A stretch of 64,000 bases of DNA from Brugia malayi (lineage: Eukaryota; Nematoda; Chromadorea; Rhabditida; Onchocercidae). Made by a program: the position numbers and the translations under genes. Under the pieces are notes generated by a model. That model searched no databases. It was not told the origin of the DNA and was given only the letters and a program-made list of their open reading frames with translations. Each line of letters opens with the position of its first letter. The first letter of the stretch is position 1. Location: positions 10,970,001 to 11,034,000 of the forward strand of contig NW_025062478.1 in assembly GCF_000002995.4 (NCBI RefSeq), in the 5' to 3' direction. Below are positions 11,342 through 23,800 of the stretch, one piece after another.

Positions 11342-13544
11342 GATGGCGCACTCGAAGAAATCAGTCAAAAATCAACTCTAATTAAGAATTATGTTAAATT
11401 GGATGAGACCATTTAATTTCTTGCAGTAGATAATGATCCGACAAGTATTTACTCAATAAGGCAAGAAGGAATAAAATAAATGAAATAGATGAAGTAGGAG
11501 GAAATAAAAAATATTCATTGTAGTTTGCCTGTCATGAAAGATTTAATTAAAAATTGATTTTAATCGAATATTTGTGGGAGGAAAAAAGTTTATTACATTT
11601 TCTAATATAAATTCATCGTAGAACAGAGTATCATATTTTTATTTATTAAAGAGCCAAAGAAATGATGAATGAAAATACTGCATACAACCATTAATGACGA
11701 TCATAAATTGATGCTAAGAGAGAGGAAATGAAAGATGAAGGAGGATGCTAATAGTATTTTGAACTTTCAGAATTTCTCTTTTTATTTGATGATTTTTCAT
11801 AATGTAACGGCTTGGCATTCAATTTTAATCTTTCAATTTATTAAAACGTTTCCATTTGATTAAATTTAGCTTACACACTGCTTTGCTTCATTAGGAATCA
11901 TTTGCTTATTGTTGTATGTTCCTCTTAACCGTTGCTAATTCATCCGAGTAAATTAATGGTACTAATATACATATAAATGAGAATTTAAAGAGGAATTAAA
12001 TTTAGAAAATTCGGCAGTTTGACATTTAGCATATTTTCTTTCTTGAATAATAACATTAGAAAGTTTGTAATTAAACCATGAAGCTAATTTGTTGAACTAT
12101 TTCCACTATGCTGACAAGCAAAATATACTTCTATTTGCTCAACTCCTTTTATTTACTTTTATAATTGCTATTTTAAATATAATTGTTCTTTCACAATATC
12201 CTCTTTGAAGATTAAACATCTTCATTTCATTCAAAAAACTGCCCGAAAAAACTTCCCAAAACTGAAGCTTTTTGCAAGTAATACAAGGCATATACAATTG
12301 AAATCAATTATTTGTCATAAATTAGGCATTTAGGAAGACAAAAATAATTTTCAAAATTGAAATTACAGATTATTGAGTGCATTTGCTAAATACGTACACT
12401 GACTTATTTTTTAATTAAAATTCTAATGGTAGAATATCTTAGCATAAGTCGAAATAAGTGTTAATGTCATTTTCGAATTTGAGTGAAAGTTTTCTATCTC
12501 AACAATGTTTGAATCACAGTTGTTTGTCTGAGCTTCAGGTTAATGTAACACAATGGTAACAGTTATCAATTATCAGAAACATTCAATGTTTTTGATTAGA
12601 TTTCTGCAAAATATCGATATTCACAGAAAATTCAAGATGTAATCAAATGAGTGTTTCGATATGAAAGTATTTTTGAATCAGATGATTGCAGTTTTGTCGA
12701 GAAAAATCCATCTTTACCGACGTGATGATAGAATTGCTCGTGCTTCTTATGCTAACATAATAATATTCGGTGGGATAAATAGAAAAGAAAAAGGCATTCA
12801 GCGAAATTTATGAATTTTAACAATCAATAAAAAAGCGTAATTGAAAGAAAACAACGAACAACAAATCCCATTATGCTGAGTACATCACTTCGAATCGATC
12901 AAAATTTCAACGGTCAAAGGCAATGATATATACACTTACTAACGAAGAACATAGTATTGTAACCAATTACATTTGAAATCTTACTCTCAACTATCTTTGT
13001 AAACCGAACCTTTCACTTTGCCTATTTATTTCCATTCAAATTAATCGTATCATTTCTACTTCACAACTCTTTCTTCCTCTTTTTCAACCATCAAACTATA
13101 AAAACGAATTTTGCTGATACCAAAATTTGAGTCATAATTGAGAAAATCGGCTGTTTTCATCACATTTTAAAAAAATAATAATAACAAGCCATTCTTTTTT
13201 TTAAACTTTCTTTCCAACTTCCACATATTTTATTTGCGTCGAATCATTTCATGAAAATTCATTCAGCTGTCATTTAGAATCTGGAAATCGCTGCTCTATT
13301 GAATTAAGGTACATTCCTCAGTTTTTTTTTTTTTTTTCTGTATTTAAACACGAGACATAAATTTTTTTCAATCTCAAAATTTAAAAAATTTTACTGAAAG
13401 TTTTTGTCGAATATCATTCTTTCATTAAACTAATTTGCCTAGAGAGAAATTTCCACGCAATGTTGTCAATATGAGAAATTGCCAGTTAACATTTAAACTC
13501 ATTAACACTTAGTTGACAAAATTTCTTTCCATTAATAACAGAAA

Positions 13545-13913
13545 TGCAAATATCTTTTAGTACATTGAATTTAACTCAGATGGCGATATTTATATCTTCA
13601 AATCTCCATACAATTTACATATCCATCCGGGCAAAAATGTTCAGTTTGTATCCTTTTTCAAGCAAGTAATGCACTTCCTGAATTTTAATTATTTCTACAC
13701 GAATTGATTGATATTCACAACAGCAAAAAGACAATATGAATTGCACCACTATGGAAATTGCTTCAACTTATCGATGTATAAAGCTGATACCTTCGTTCCA
13801 CAAGAAAAAAGAGATTTCTGACAGTAGAAAATCAATACGATGAGCTAAAAATTGCAAATAATCTTTTAGTCCATTGAATTTAACTCAGATGACAATATTT
13901 ACATCCTTCAAAT
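13545..13913 (+). repeat. Pair of ~59 bp imperfect direct repeats inside block A
   Basis: 13545-13603 and 13852-13913 share CTTTTAGT.CATTGAATTTAA and CTCAGATG.C.ATATTTA. The same pair is present in block A' (offset 4822) and in the right arm near 33055-33118 and 33365-33425. They appear older than the block duplication because they differ from each other but not between blocks. Confidence 0.75.
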
Positions 13914-14142
13914 GTCTAAATGAATTATGAAGTTAGTCACATTGAATATTCAAAACATTCATAAAAAATCCAACGTAATGATATATATAAGGAAATAAAG
14001 ATAGTTCAATAGGTCAAACTTTGGAGAAAATAAATCAAATACGATATTTTCCTTTTGAATCAATGATTCATACAACGAACTAATTAACAAATGATATGAT
14101 TCACATTCACCGGATCCGGTTGAAAAATTAATAAATGATTCT

Positions 14143-14260
14143 TACAATGTTAGCGTCAGTCAGAATTATTGCGATTGTTCTCGATAGAAATATGAAATTA
14201 AGCCTGAACATGATAACTGATCCTGCATAGAACGGATTGCGAATACGTAATCGTAAAGAT
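14143..14260 (-). pseudogene. Degenerate Srx exon 2-like sequence in block A
   Basis: The minus-strand translation reads RIRNPFYAGSVIMFRLNFIF followed by LSRTIAIILTDANI and a GT donor. This resembles exon 2 of the local Srx genes (SRFRNAFGVLCSSFLICNLQ). Upstream of the matching part an in-frame TAA occurs, and no acceptor in phase was found. Copies lie at 18965-19082 (-) and 32706-32823 (+). Probably a relic of another chemoreceptor. Confidence 0.45.
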
Positions 14261-14621
14261 AATTAATTTGTTATTTTGGCACACTGTGCATTTCAATTCA
14301 AAATTAATAATACCTAGTGAAAGCAATTTGTAATCCTCAAATTTAAATGTGACATGTATGGATTCATTATAGCGATTCTGGTTATCAATGCAATCAATTA
14401 TTTTACTAAATTGCCGTTTGAAGAAAAGAATGTGTCTTATTCTTTGATAATGCTATCAGTGGAGATAACTTTATTTCTTCATACTTCCAAGAATGAAAAA
14501 AAACAAAAAAAAAAAAAAAAAAAAAAAAAAAAACAAACGCTTGAAAGGAAATATTTTCAAACTGGCCTTATTACTGATCCAGTCATTTACAATGACTCAG
14601 TCATTTCCGAAAAATAAATTT

Positions 14622-15250
14622 ACCCTACGATATGCAATTCTGACTAAGATAGTGAAACTAGTGGAAGTCATTGTCGCTATTATTCTTACTGATATTACAG
14701 TGTTAATATTAACACAAAATATTTTATCATAGAAATGAAAGAATTTTGAAAGGAAAAAATATAGTTTAAAATTTTATTAATGTAAATTTAATGTTTACTT
14801 GTAAATTAGCTCTCATTTAAAAATGTCACTATTATCTTACATTATTAGGTTGTTCAATGCTTTGTTGTAACAAACTTACTATATAAATGTAGCATACACA
14901 AGAAAATTCCAGTTGTCTATGAGATAATTCCAATGGCTCAATTCGATCATAATTGCTTCTATCTTATCGGAATGCACAGCAACTGATCCGATCTACACTT
15001 CCTGCACTAAAACGCTTATTATTCCGTGCGGAAAGAAGAGGCTGAGTTTCTAACATAATAAATGCGGAAAATACTACCACTAAAATAAACTGATTTTACA
15101 AGCCAAATTTTACGCAAAAGACGATGGCGCGCCATATAGAAATTATAATTACAGTCTTCAAGTTACATAGTGCATAAAGTTCCAGATGAGACGTAGGATA
15201 GTTTTGACCTCCTCGTAAGTGCTGCATGGAACGGAAAAACATTGCTGAAT
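14622..15250 (-). pseudogene. Srx-type chemoreceptor pseudogene in block B
   Basis: Three degenerate pieces follow the exon order of the neighbouring Srx genes on the minus strand. 15250-15096 gives HLELYALCNLKTVIIISIWR (compare FGVLCSSFLICNLQAIF, exon 2). About 15040-14930 matches the R-YNQLW...-II-W-IS part of exon 3 only with stops. 14722-14622 gives VISVRIIATMTSTSFTILVR then IAYRR and a donor (compare VSVALIVAMACTDFITLLK and IIAYRR, exon 4). Stops and lost spacing show it is dead. The ORF at 15096-15413 is the first piece, not a separate gene. Confidence 0.6.
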
Positions 15251-15894
15251 AGCTCAAACAGAGATAATTACTGTTCAATTCTTCTTGGACAAATTTGAAA
15301 AATTTCGCACTAAAAAAAAAAAAACATTTGTGGCATCCAATTTTCATGTCTATAATTGGATTATTTCTTTGCATTTCTTCCTGAAAAATTAATTCCTTCG
15401 TAAAGTTAAACATTTTTATTTCCTACTTCTGTGATATTTTGGCATCTTTTTTAATTCTGCTTTTTGACTTCAGTGTTGTCAGAAACAAACGAGTATAACA
15501 CTAATGTTATTGTTGTGATTTTTTTTTAGAGTGCAAAAAATTAAGAGGAAAGATTTATCGTTGTAAGACATAAAAGCGCTGTTTGATCTTCTTTGAAAAC
15601 AACCAATCAATTAGCTCGCAAAAATTGAAACAATCATTTATTTAGTAAAACTTTTTGCTGATACGATAATACTACTAAATTATAACTAAGTAGCAAATTA
15701 GCGATTATATCATCGACAATGCAATTTTCAGTTTAATTATGGATCACATTTTGTCAAACCGTTTTTGATACTCATACTGTGTTTGTTATTAGGAAAGTAT
15801 CCCATTCAAACGAACTCAAAGAGATATATTAATAGCAGAGATTGCAATACATTAAGTAATATATGTTATGCATCCTTTTTTGGAATTTGCTATT

Positions 15895-15916
15895 TGAGAG
15901 AGAGAGAGAGAGAGAA
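15895..15916. repeat. (GA)n microsatellite
   Basis: Uninterrupted run of about 11 GA units following TTTGA; inside block B and therefore present only once. Confidence 0.95.
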
Positions 15917-16276
15917 GTTCAAAATAAACTTATTGACATGAACTAATCAATTGACATCATTCAAAAGGCAAAAGTATCATTCCATAAACATGTGAAGCAG
16001 TAAAGATCACTGAATTTGTTGGAGTTATAGTGCTTGAATACTTTTATATCAAATTGGCAGTATTATATTATTGGTTGAGTACTGCAATGACACCATGCTC
16101 AGCTCCTTATGATAATTTTCATTGCGACGAATGGTCGGTCGCTATATAAATCGCAAAATTACTTCACTTCTAAGCATCCTTTAGTGCCTTTCCGAAACAT
16201 ATTTTAGTATCCGGCATTCCTGTACTGATATAATATGCATCATTCAGCAACAATTCACTTTTATGAAAAATCATTC

Positions 16277-16598
16277 TAGAAATCAGTCTTATATCCATCA
16301 TTATTATTACATTATTACTTACTCAAAAAATCATTCCAAATGTATGCAAATTGTTGCTCCTTGCAAGATGTTCATTTTAACATCTTGCAGGATTTAGAGT
16401 AAGAGAAAATTATCCAATGTTAAGAAACACAATCAGCCTGTCTCGCAGTATTAAAAGAAAATCAGAAAATCAACAAAATTATCTCTATTATTTATTTAAC
16501 AAATTCTTACTTATCTTAGAGATCGTCAATATATCTCGCATTTGAATTAGTACTTTTAATAAATCTCTAAGGTTTTGGTGAATATCCACTGAAAACAT
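16277..16598. repeat. Block C, truncated first copy
   Basis: Starts TAGAAATCAGTCTTATATCC and matches 19088-19409 (offset 2811). It ends abruptly after GAAAACAT, inside the unknown exon at 19322-19487, where block A' begins (TCTTTTTATTTG). The junction shares one base, so the tandem duplication joined C to A by end joining. Confidence 0.9.
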
Positions 16599-19087
16599 CT
16601 TTTTATTTGATGATTTTTCATAATGTAACGGCTTGGCATTCAATTTTAATCTTTCAATTTATTAAAACGTTTCCATTTGATTAAATTTAGCTTACACACT
16701 GCTTTGCTTCATTAGGAATCATTTGCTTATTGTTGTATGTTCCTCTTAACCGTTGCTAATTCATCCGAGTAAATTAATGGTACTAATATACATATAAATG
16801 AGAATTTAAAGAGGAATTAAATTTAGAAAATTCGGCAGTTTGACATTTAGCATATTTTCTTTCTTGAATAATAACATTAGAAAGTTTGTAATTAAACCAT
16901 GAAGCTAATTTGTTGAACTATTTCCACTATGCTGACAAGCAAAATATACTTCTATTTGCTCAACTCCTTTTATTTACTTTTATAATTGCTATTTTAAATA
17001 TAATTGTTCTTTCACAATATCCTCTTTGAAGATTAAACATCTTCATTTCATTCAAAAAACTGCCCGAAAAAACTTCCCAAAACTGAAGCTTTTTGCAAGT
17101 AATACAAGGCATATACAATTGAAATCAATTATTTGTCATAAATTAGGCATTTAGGAAGACAAAAATAATTTTCAAAATTGAAATTACAGATTATTGAGTG
17201 CATTTGCTAAATACGTACACTGACTTATTTTTTAATTAAAATTCTAATGGTAGAATATCTTAGCATAAGTCGAAATAAGTGTTAATGTCATTTTCGAATT
17301 TGAGTGAAAGTTTTCTATCTCAACAATGTTTGAATCACAGTTGTTTGTCTGAGCTTCAGGTTAATGTAACACAATGGTAACAGTTATCAATTATCAGAAA
17401 CATTCAATGTTTTTGATTAGATTTCTGCAAAATATCGATATTCACAGAAAATTCAAGATGTAATCAAATGAGTGTTTCGATATGAAAGTATTTTTGAATC
17501 AGATGATTGCAGTTTTGTCGAGAAAAATCCATCTTTACCGACGTGATGATAGAATTGCTCGTGCTTCTTATGCTAACATAATAATATTCGGTGGGATAAA
17601 TAGAAAAGAAAAAGGCATTCAGCGAAATTTATGAATTTTAACAATCAATAAAAAAGCGTAATTGAAAGAAAACAACGAACAACAAATCCCATTATGCTGA
17701 GTACATCACTTCGAATCGATCAAAATTTCAACGGTCAAAGGCAATGATATATACACTTACTAACGAAGAACATAGTATTGTAACCAATTACATTTGAAAT
17801 CTTACTCTCAACTATCTTTGTAAACCGAACCTTTCACTTTGCCTATTTATTTCCATTCAAATTAATCGTATCATTTCTACTTCACAACTCTTTCTTCCTC
17901 TTTTTCAACCATCAAACTATAAAAACGAATTTTGCTGATACCAAAATTTGAGTCATAATTGAGAAAATCGGCTGTTTTCATCACATTTTAAAAAAATAAT
18001 AATAACAAGCCATTCTTTTTTTTTAAACTTTCTTTCCAACTTCCACATATTTTATTTGCGTCGAATCATTTCATGAAAATTCATTCAGCTGTCATTTAGA
18101 ATCTGGAAATCGCTGCTCTATTGAATTAAGGTACATTCCTCAGTTTTTTTTTTTTTTTTCTGTATTTAAACACGAGACATAAATTTTTTTCAATCTCAAA
18201 ATTTAAAAAATTTTACTGAAAGTTTTTGTCGAATATCATTCTTTCATTAAACTAATTTGCCTAGAGAGAAATTTCCACGCAATGTTGTCAATATGAGAAA
18301 TTGCCAGTTAACATTTAAACTCATTAACACTTAGTTGACAAAATTTCTTTCCATTAATAACAGAAATGCAAATATCTTTTAGTACATTGAATTTAACTCA
18401 GATGGCGATATTTATATCTTCAAATCTCCATACAATTTACATATCCATCCGGGCAAAAATGTTCAGTTTGTATCCTTTTTCAAGCAAGTAATGCACTTCC
18501 TGAATTTTAATTATTTCTACACGAATTGATTGATATTCACAACAGCAAAAAGACAATATGAATTGCACCACTATGGAAATTGCTTCAACTTATCGATGTA
18601 TAAAGCTGATACCTTCGTTCCACAAGAAAAAAGAGATTTCTGACAGTAGAAAATCAATACGATGAGCTAAAAATTGCAAATAATCTTTTAGTCCATTGAA
18701 TTTAACTCAGATGACAATATTTACATCCTTCAAATGTCTAAATGAATTATGAAGTTAGTCACATTGAATATTCAAAACATTCATAAAAAATCCAACGTAA
18801 TGATATATATAAGGAAATAAAGATAGTTCAATAGGTCAAACTTTGGAGAAAATAAATCAAATACGATATTTTCCTTTTGAATCAATGATTCATACAACGA
18901 ACTAATTAACAAATGATATGATTCACATTCACCGGATCCGGTTGAAAAATTAATAAATGATTCTTACAATGTTAGCGTCAGTCAGAATTATTGCGATTGT
19001 TCTCGATAGAAATATGAAATTAAGCCTGAACATGATAACTGATCCTGCATAGAACGGATTGCGAATACGTAATCGTAAAGATAATTA
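16599..19087. repeat. Block A', second copy
   Basis: Matches 11787-14265 and, inverted, 32702-35180. It joins directly to block C' at 19088, as in the right arm. Non-coding apart from the Srx-like pseudo-exon at 18965-19082 (-). Confidence 0.95.
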
Positions 19088-19321
19088 TAGAAATCAGTCT
19101 TATATCCATCATTATTATTACATTATTACTTACTCAAAAAATCATTCCAAATGTATGCAAATTGTTGCTCCTTGCAAGATGTTCATTTTAACATCTTGCA
19201 GGATTTAGAGTAAGAGAAAATTATCCAATGTTAAGAAACACAATCAGCCTGTCTCGCAGTATTAAAAGAAAATCAGAAAATCAACAAAATTATCTCTATT
19301 ATTTATTTAACAAATTCTTAC

Positions 19322-19487
19322 TTATCTTAGAGATCGTCAATATATCTCGCATTTGAATTAGTACTTTTAATAAATCTCTAAGGTTTTGGTGAATATCCAC
19401 TGAAAACATTCCAAACTGCTCCCATTCACTAATAAATCTATAAATGATACGAGAAAAGTTGTTGATGAAAATAATTTGCTGCAAATT
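19322..19487 (-). CDS. Unrecognised coding-like exon, left copy
   Basis: Mirror of 32301-32466. Reading from 19487 the frame is NLQQIIFINNFSRIIYRFIS, EWEQFGMFSVDIHQNLRDLL, KVLIQMRDILTISKI, flanked by an AATTTTAG acceptor and an AA|GTAAGA donor. The amino-acid composition (W, Q, M, D, R) is unlike the local AT-rich noise. The downstream half was copied a second time in block C (16497-16598) and cut there. Parent gene not identified; neighbouring exons were not found, so it may be a gene relic. Confidence 0.35.
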
Positions 19488-20027
19488 CTAAAATTGAAAT
19501 TTTCAGATTAAATGAAACAAAGAGAAACTTTGGAAAAAAGAAAAATCCTAGAAAAGAGTAATAGTGTGTGTATCTTATAGTTCTGTTAAAACTTACTTCA
19601 GCTAGGTTTCTCATTCATGGTCTCAATATTTAACAGAACAACACAAATATGTCTTTTCCTTATTCAATTCTTTTGGATTTCTTGCTATTTTCATACTATA
19701 GCCAAGTATTCTGTTCGAATTTTCTGGACAGTCTTTTTTATTGACTAGGTTTTTCGTATTATTGCTTAAATTAGTGGCAAAAAAAATTTTTCTTCTTTTG
19801 AACATATGAGCTATCTCTATTTAAATGATTTTGGTAATAAATAATGTGGTTAAATAGATTAAATATTGAATTTTAAAAATGAATATTGTATGAAATATTG
19901 CATTTGAATCTTTTATATATATATTTTTATTGTTGAACTTCTTGTCACTTGAAAGTGGCAGTAGCGTATTCGAATAAGAATATTTTATTCATTCCTTATT
20001 CCGAAAGCAGAACGTGATATACTTTAG
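19488..20027. other. Non-coding stretch of the left arm
   Basis: Contains a 60-codon ORF (19623-19805 -), mirrored in the right arm, with Lys/Asn-rich low-complexity composition and no splice context. I see no gene here. Confidence 0.4.
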
Positions 20028-20147
20028 ATGAAATTGCAAAACACGATGAAAGTGGCAGAAGAATTAAATATAGTGACCTGCGAGATTCGAGATGAAATGT
20101 TGCAACGCAGAGGAAATGCAAAAAAAGCAATTCAGGAACGAGAAAAA
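20028..20147 (+). pseudogene. Isolated coiled-coil exon, left copy
   Basis: An exactly 40-codon exon between an ACTTTAG acceptor and an AAA|GTCAAT donor. It reads MKLQNTMKVAEELNIVTCEI then RDEMLQRRGNAKKAIQEREK, with heptad-like spacing of hydrophobics and high charge. A related exon with a nonsense change is at 30334-30402, next to further coiled-coil exons. No downstream coiled-coil exon follows in this arm (only a 110-codon ORF at 20469-20801 of doubtful status). It is therefore probably a fragment of that gene moved with the duplication. Confidence 0.5.
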
Positions 20148-20821
20148 GTCAATTTCTGATCCCTGTAGAGTTTGATTTTTCAGATGCTCAAAGTTTTTTT
20201 GTGATCATATTTTTGTTCTTATTATCTCACATCCATCCTATAATGGATTAATTATGTCTTTCATTGTAACTTTCAAACATCTATGCGAAGAACATCAAAG
20301 GTACATTAGAGTTGCAGGCCAAAAAAAATTAAATGTGGATAAACTTAAGAGAGTCAGACCCTAATATTCCGAGAGTTAAAAAGGAGGAGGAAGAAAAGAA
20401 GGGACATTTTTAGGAGCTTCCATAAAGGTTGTTCATGTTACTTTTTCTTTTTTTACTAAGTTTCAATTGTGATTTGTTACGCTACTAATTTCAACTCACT
20501 TAAATTTCTTTTGATTAAAAAAAGTAAAAGTGCAGAGATAACCTATTTGCTGGTGATAAAAGTCGGTGAATTAAGTGATATGGAAACCTTATCACATATT
20601 ACGTTGGATAGAAAAATTAAACTTTTATCACTGATGCATCAAGCACAGCTAGTCAACAATTTTTTAATTGTCAATCAAAGAAATATGAATTCGAATGCTA
20701 ATTTAATTGCTAAAATGTTACTTATATTAATACATTTCACACTGACATTTGAGTATCAAAAATTACCTATTTCATATAAGAATAATCGATTCAACATATA
20801 AAGCTATCAAATCTGTTCAAT
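20148..20821. other. Region holding one doubtful 110-codon ORF
   Basis: The ORF at 20469-20801 (+) is mirrored at 30987-31319 (-) without a break. It begins MICYATNFNSLKF and includes a moderately hydrophilic stretch (VGELSDMETLSHITLDRKIK). No exon signals or family resemblance were seen, so I leave it as an ORF, not a gene. Confidence 0.3.
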
Positions 20822-23800
20822 TCATTGTCTTGTAGCAGTTTGCATCCAATTTGTGACTGGCGCTGTTGTCACTGTTGTACCGGAATTTTTTTTGCAGATA
20901 AGGTTGTGGTTAAACAACAGGAAAGTCATTCTAGAAACACTAATGTGTCACTAAATTGTCATATGAGGTTGACATATCAGTGCAGAGCTCCTCAGAGTTA
21001 CTTTCTGACTGCATTTTATCAAAAAGTTTCAAAATAACATCACTAATAATAGGTGCTCTTGGTGGCAAAATAATGAAGGACCACTTACCCATCCAATGAT
21101 TGCACCAGAATCCATGATATAGTGGTCGACACAAATAGCACCCACTTATTAGTGAACACAAATGGATGGATAATCAATATAAAAGTATACGATATATAAA
21201 TTACTCCAAGTATGCATGACTGCAATGACAATAATTTAAAAGTATTGCATAACATTGGCATTTGTTTGTTCGTATTGCTTGCAATTCTCGAAGAAAGCAC
21301 GCTGAATCTATCGCTCAGTTTTGTAACCTTTAATGGTCATTTCTAAGTAGCCTTCAGTGTAGTTCTAATAATAATTTGAAATTCTGCTCATTACCTGTCT
21401 AAAGAACAAGATACCTCGTGCTCTGACTGCTTCACTCGTTGATATAGTGGTATTTGCTCGTATTCTCTAAAGCAGTCATCAAATGAAAATAATAACAGTT
21501 AGCACATTGCATTACCTTCAAAAAACCTCTTTTTCAGAAAAATGAGAAATGAGGAAAATGCCATCACTGCTGCTATTATCATGCAATGATTATTAATTCA
21601 GCAGAGGTAAACTTACTCTCTGATATGCAAGTATTTTAATCAAAGTAGTGAAATCGAAGCATGCCATTGACGTCACTGTTATCACTGTTATTGAAGCATC
21701 AGTGTTGGAACATATTTTGCCAGCAAGAGAACGTGAATAAGAAAATCGATAGGAATAATTCTTATTAAATGTAAGTGAACAATCGCCTTCAAAAAATTTT
21801 CTCGTTCAAATAACTACCGTAGTTTTTGGTTAAATTGAAATTAACATTTAAGGATGTTAGAAAAACCTGTTGGGAAGTAATGCATATAAATAACGAATAA
21901 GAGTCCTGAAACGGAATTGCTGCAGATAATGCTTGGTTTGAATTAATCGGAAAAAGTCCGTTCATTTTTCCAAGTCGATCAGCAAAATAATGCTTATGGT
22001 AGTAATAGTATGAGTGATAATATACGAGCTTACTGTATAAATGTGCCATGCTTATGGTAGTGATAGTATATGAGTGATAATATACGAGCTTACTGTATAA
22101 ATGTGCCATGCTTATGGTAGTGATGGTATATGAGTGATAATATATGAGCTTACTGTATAAATGCGCCATGCTTATGGTAGTAATAGTATGAGTGATAATA
22201 CATGAGCTTACTGTATAAATGTGCCATGCTTATGGTAGTGATAGTATACGAGTGATAGTATATGAGCTTACTGTATAAATGTGCCATGCTTATGGTAATG
22301 ATAGTATATGAGTGATAATATATGAGCTTACTGTATGAATGTGCCATGCATATAGTAGTGATGGTATATGAGTGATAATATATGAACTTACTGTATAAAT
22401 GTGCCATGCTTATAGTAGTGATGGTATATGAGTGATAATATATGAGCTTACTGTATAAATGTGCCATGCTTATGGTAATGATAGTATATGAGTGATAATA
22501 TATGAGCTTACTGTATGAATGTGCCATGCTTATAGTAGTGATGGTATATGAGTGATAGTATATGAGTGATAATATATGAGCTTACTGTATAAATGTGCCA
22601 TGCTTATGGTAGTGGTAGTATATGAGTGATAATATACGAGCTTACTGTGTGAATGTGCCATGCTTATAGTAGTGATGGTATATGAGTGATAATATATGAA
22701 CTTACTGTATAAATGTGCCATGCTTATAGTAGTGATGGTATATGAGTGATAATATATGAGCTTACTGTATAAATGTGCCATGCTTATGGCAGTAATAGTA
22801 TGAGTGATAATATACGAGCTTACTGTATGAATGTGCCATGCTTATAGTAGTGATGGTATATGAGTGATAATATATGAACTTACTGTATAAATGTGCCATG
22901 CTTATGGTAGTGATAGTATATGAGTGATAATATATGAGCTTACTGTATGAATGTGCCATGCTTATAGTAGTGATGGTATATGAGTGATAGTATATGAGTG
23001 ATAATATATGAGCTTACTGTATAAATGTGCCATGCTTATGGTAGTAATAGTATGAGTGATAATATATGAGCTTACTGTATAAATGTGCCATGCTTATGGT
23101 AGTGATAGTATATGAGTGATAATATATGAGCTTACTGTATAAATGTGCCATGCATATGGTAGTGATAGTATATAAGTGATAATATATGAGTGATAATATA
23201 TGAGCTTACTGTATAAATGTGCCATGCTTATGGTAGTAATAGTATGAGTGATAATATACGAGCTTACTGTATGAATGTGCCATGCTTATAGTAGTGATGG
23301 TATATGAGTGGTAATATATGAGCTTACTGTATAAATGTGCCATGCTTATGGTAGTAATAGTATGAGTGATAATATACGAGCTTACTGTATGAATGTGCCA
23401 TGCTTATAGTAGTGATGGTATATGAGTGGTAATATATGAGCTTACTGTATAAATGTGCCATGCTTATGGTAGTAATAGTATGAGTGATAATATACGAGCT
23501 TACTGTATAAATGTGCCATGCTTATGGTAGTGATGGTATATGAGTGATAATATATGAGCTTACTGTATAAATGCGCCATGCTTATGGTAGTAATAGTATG
23601 AGTGATAATACATGAGCTTACTGTATAAATGTGCCATGCTTATGGTAGTGATAGTATACGAGTGATAGTATATGAGCTTACTGTATAAATGTGCCATGCT
23701 TATGGTAATGATAGTATATGAGTGATAATATATGAGCTTACTGTATGAATGTGCCATGCATATAGTAGTGATGGTATATGAGTGATAATATATGAACTTA

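Larger units (their letters stand above)
11787..14265. repeat. Block A, first copy of a 4.8 kb tandem duplication
   Basis: Starts at TCTTTTTATTTGATGATTTT and recurs at 16599-19087 with an offset of 4821 bases, increasing to 4822 after a one-base difference in a T run (8 T at 13195, 9 T in the second copy). It also occurs once, inverted, at 32702-35180. Apart from that T run I saw no difference between the two left copies. The block is mainly non-coding and ends in a chemoreceptor-like pseudo-exon (14143-14260). Confidence 0.95.
14266..16276. repeat. Block B, present only in the first left copy
   Basis: Two kilobases found once in the window. It separates A from C in the first unit of the left tandem duplication. 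In A'-C' (19087/19088) and in the right arm (32701/32702), A is joined directly to C without it. It carries Srx pseudo-exons, a 20+ base poly-A run at 14505-14533 and a GA microsatellite. Confidence 0.9.
490..21381 (+). repeat. Left arm of a ~20 kb inverted duplication
   Basis: Every recognisable segment here recurs in reverse complement between 30407 and 49856. Sums of paired coordinates are 50346 (from about 490 to 5400), 50372 (to 7290), 46974 (7450-11200), 46966 (11220-about 11790) and 51788 (from block A' at 16599 to 21381). Each step marks one indel between arms. Most of the arm differs from its mate at only scattered single bases, but the outer end near the sHSP remnant is clearly more diverged. 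The inner end is sharp: at 21381 the sequence stops matching in intron 5 of Srx-3. Seen directly by comparison; the duplication mechanism is inference. Confidence 0.95.

Noticed and set aside
14354..14732. Two overlapping Lys-rich ORFs in block B
   Set aside because: Both read through a long poly-A run; the real signal there is the minus-strand Srx pseudo-exon at 14622-14722.
20469..20801. 110-codon ORF mirrored at 30987-31319
   Set aside because: Longest simple ORF in the arms, but it lacks codon-use or family support and exon signals; kept only as a note.
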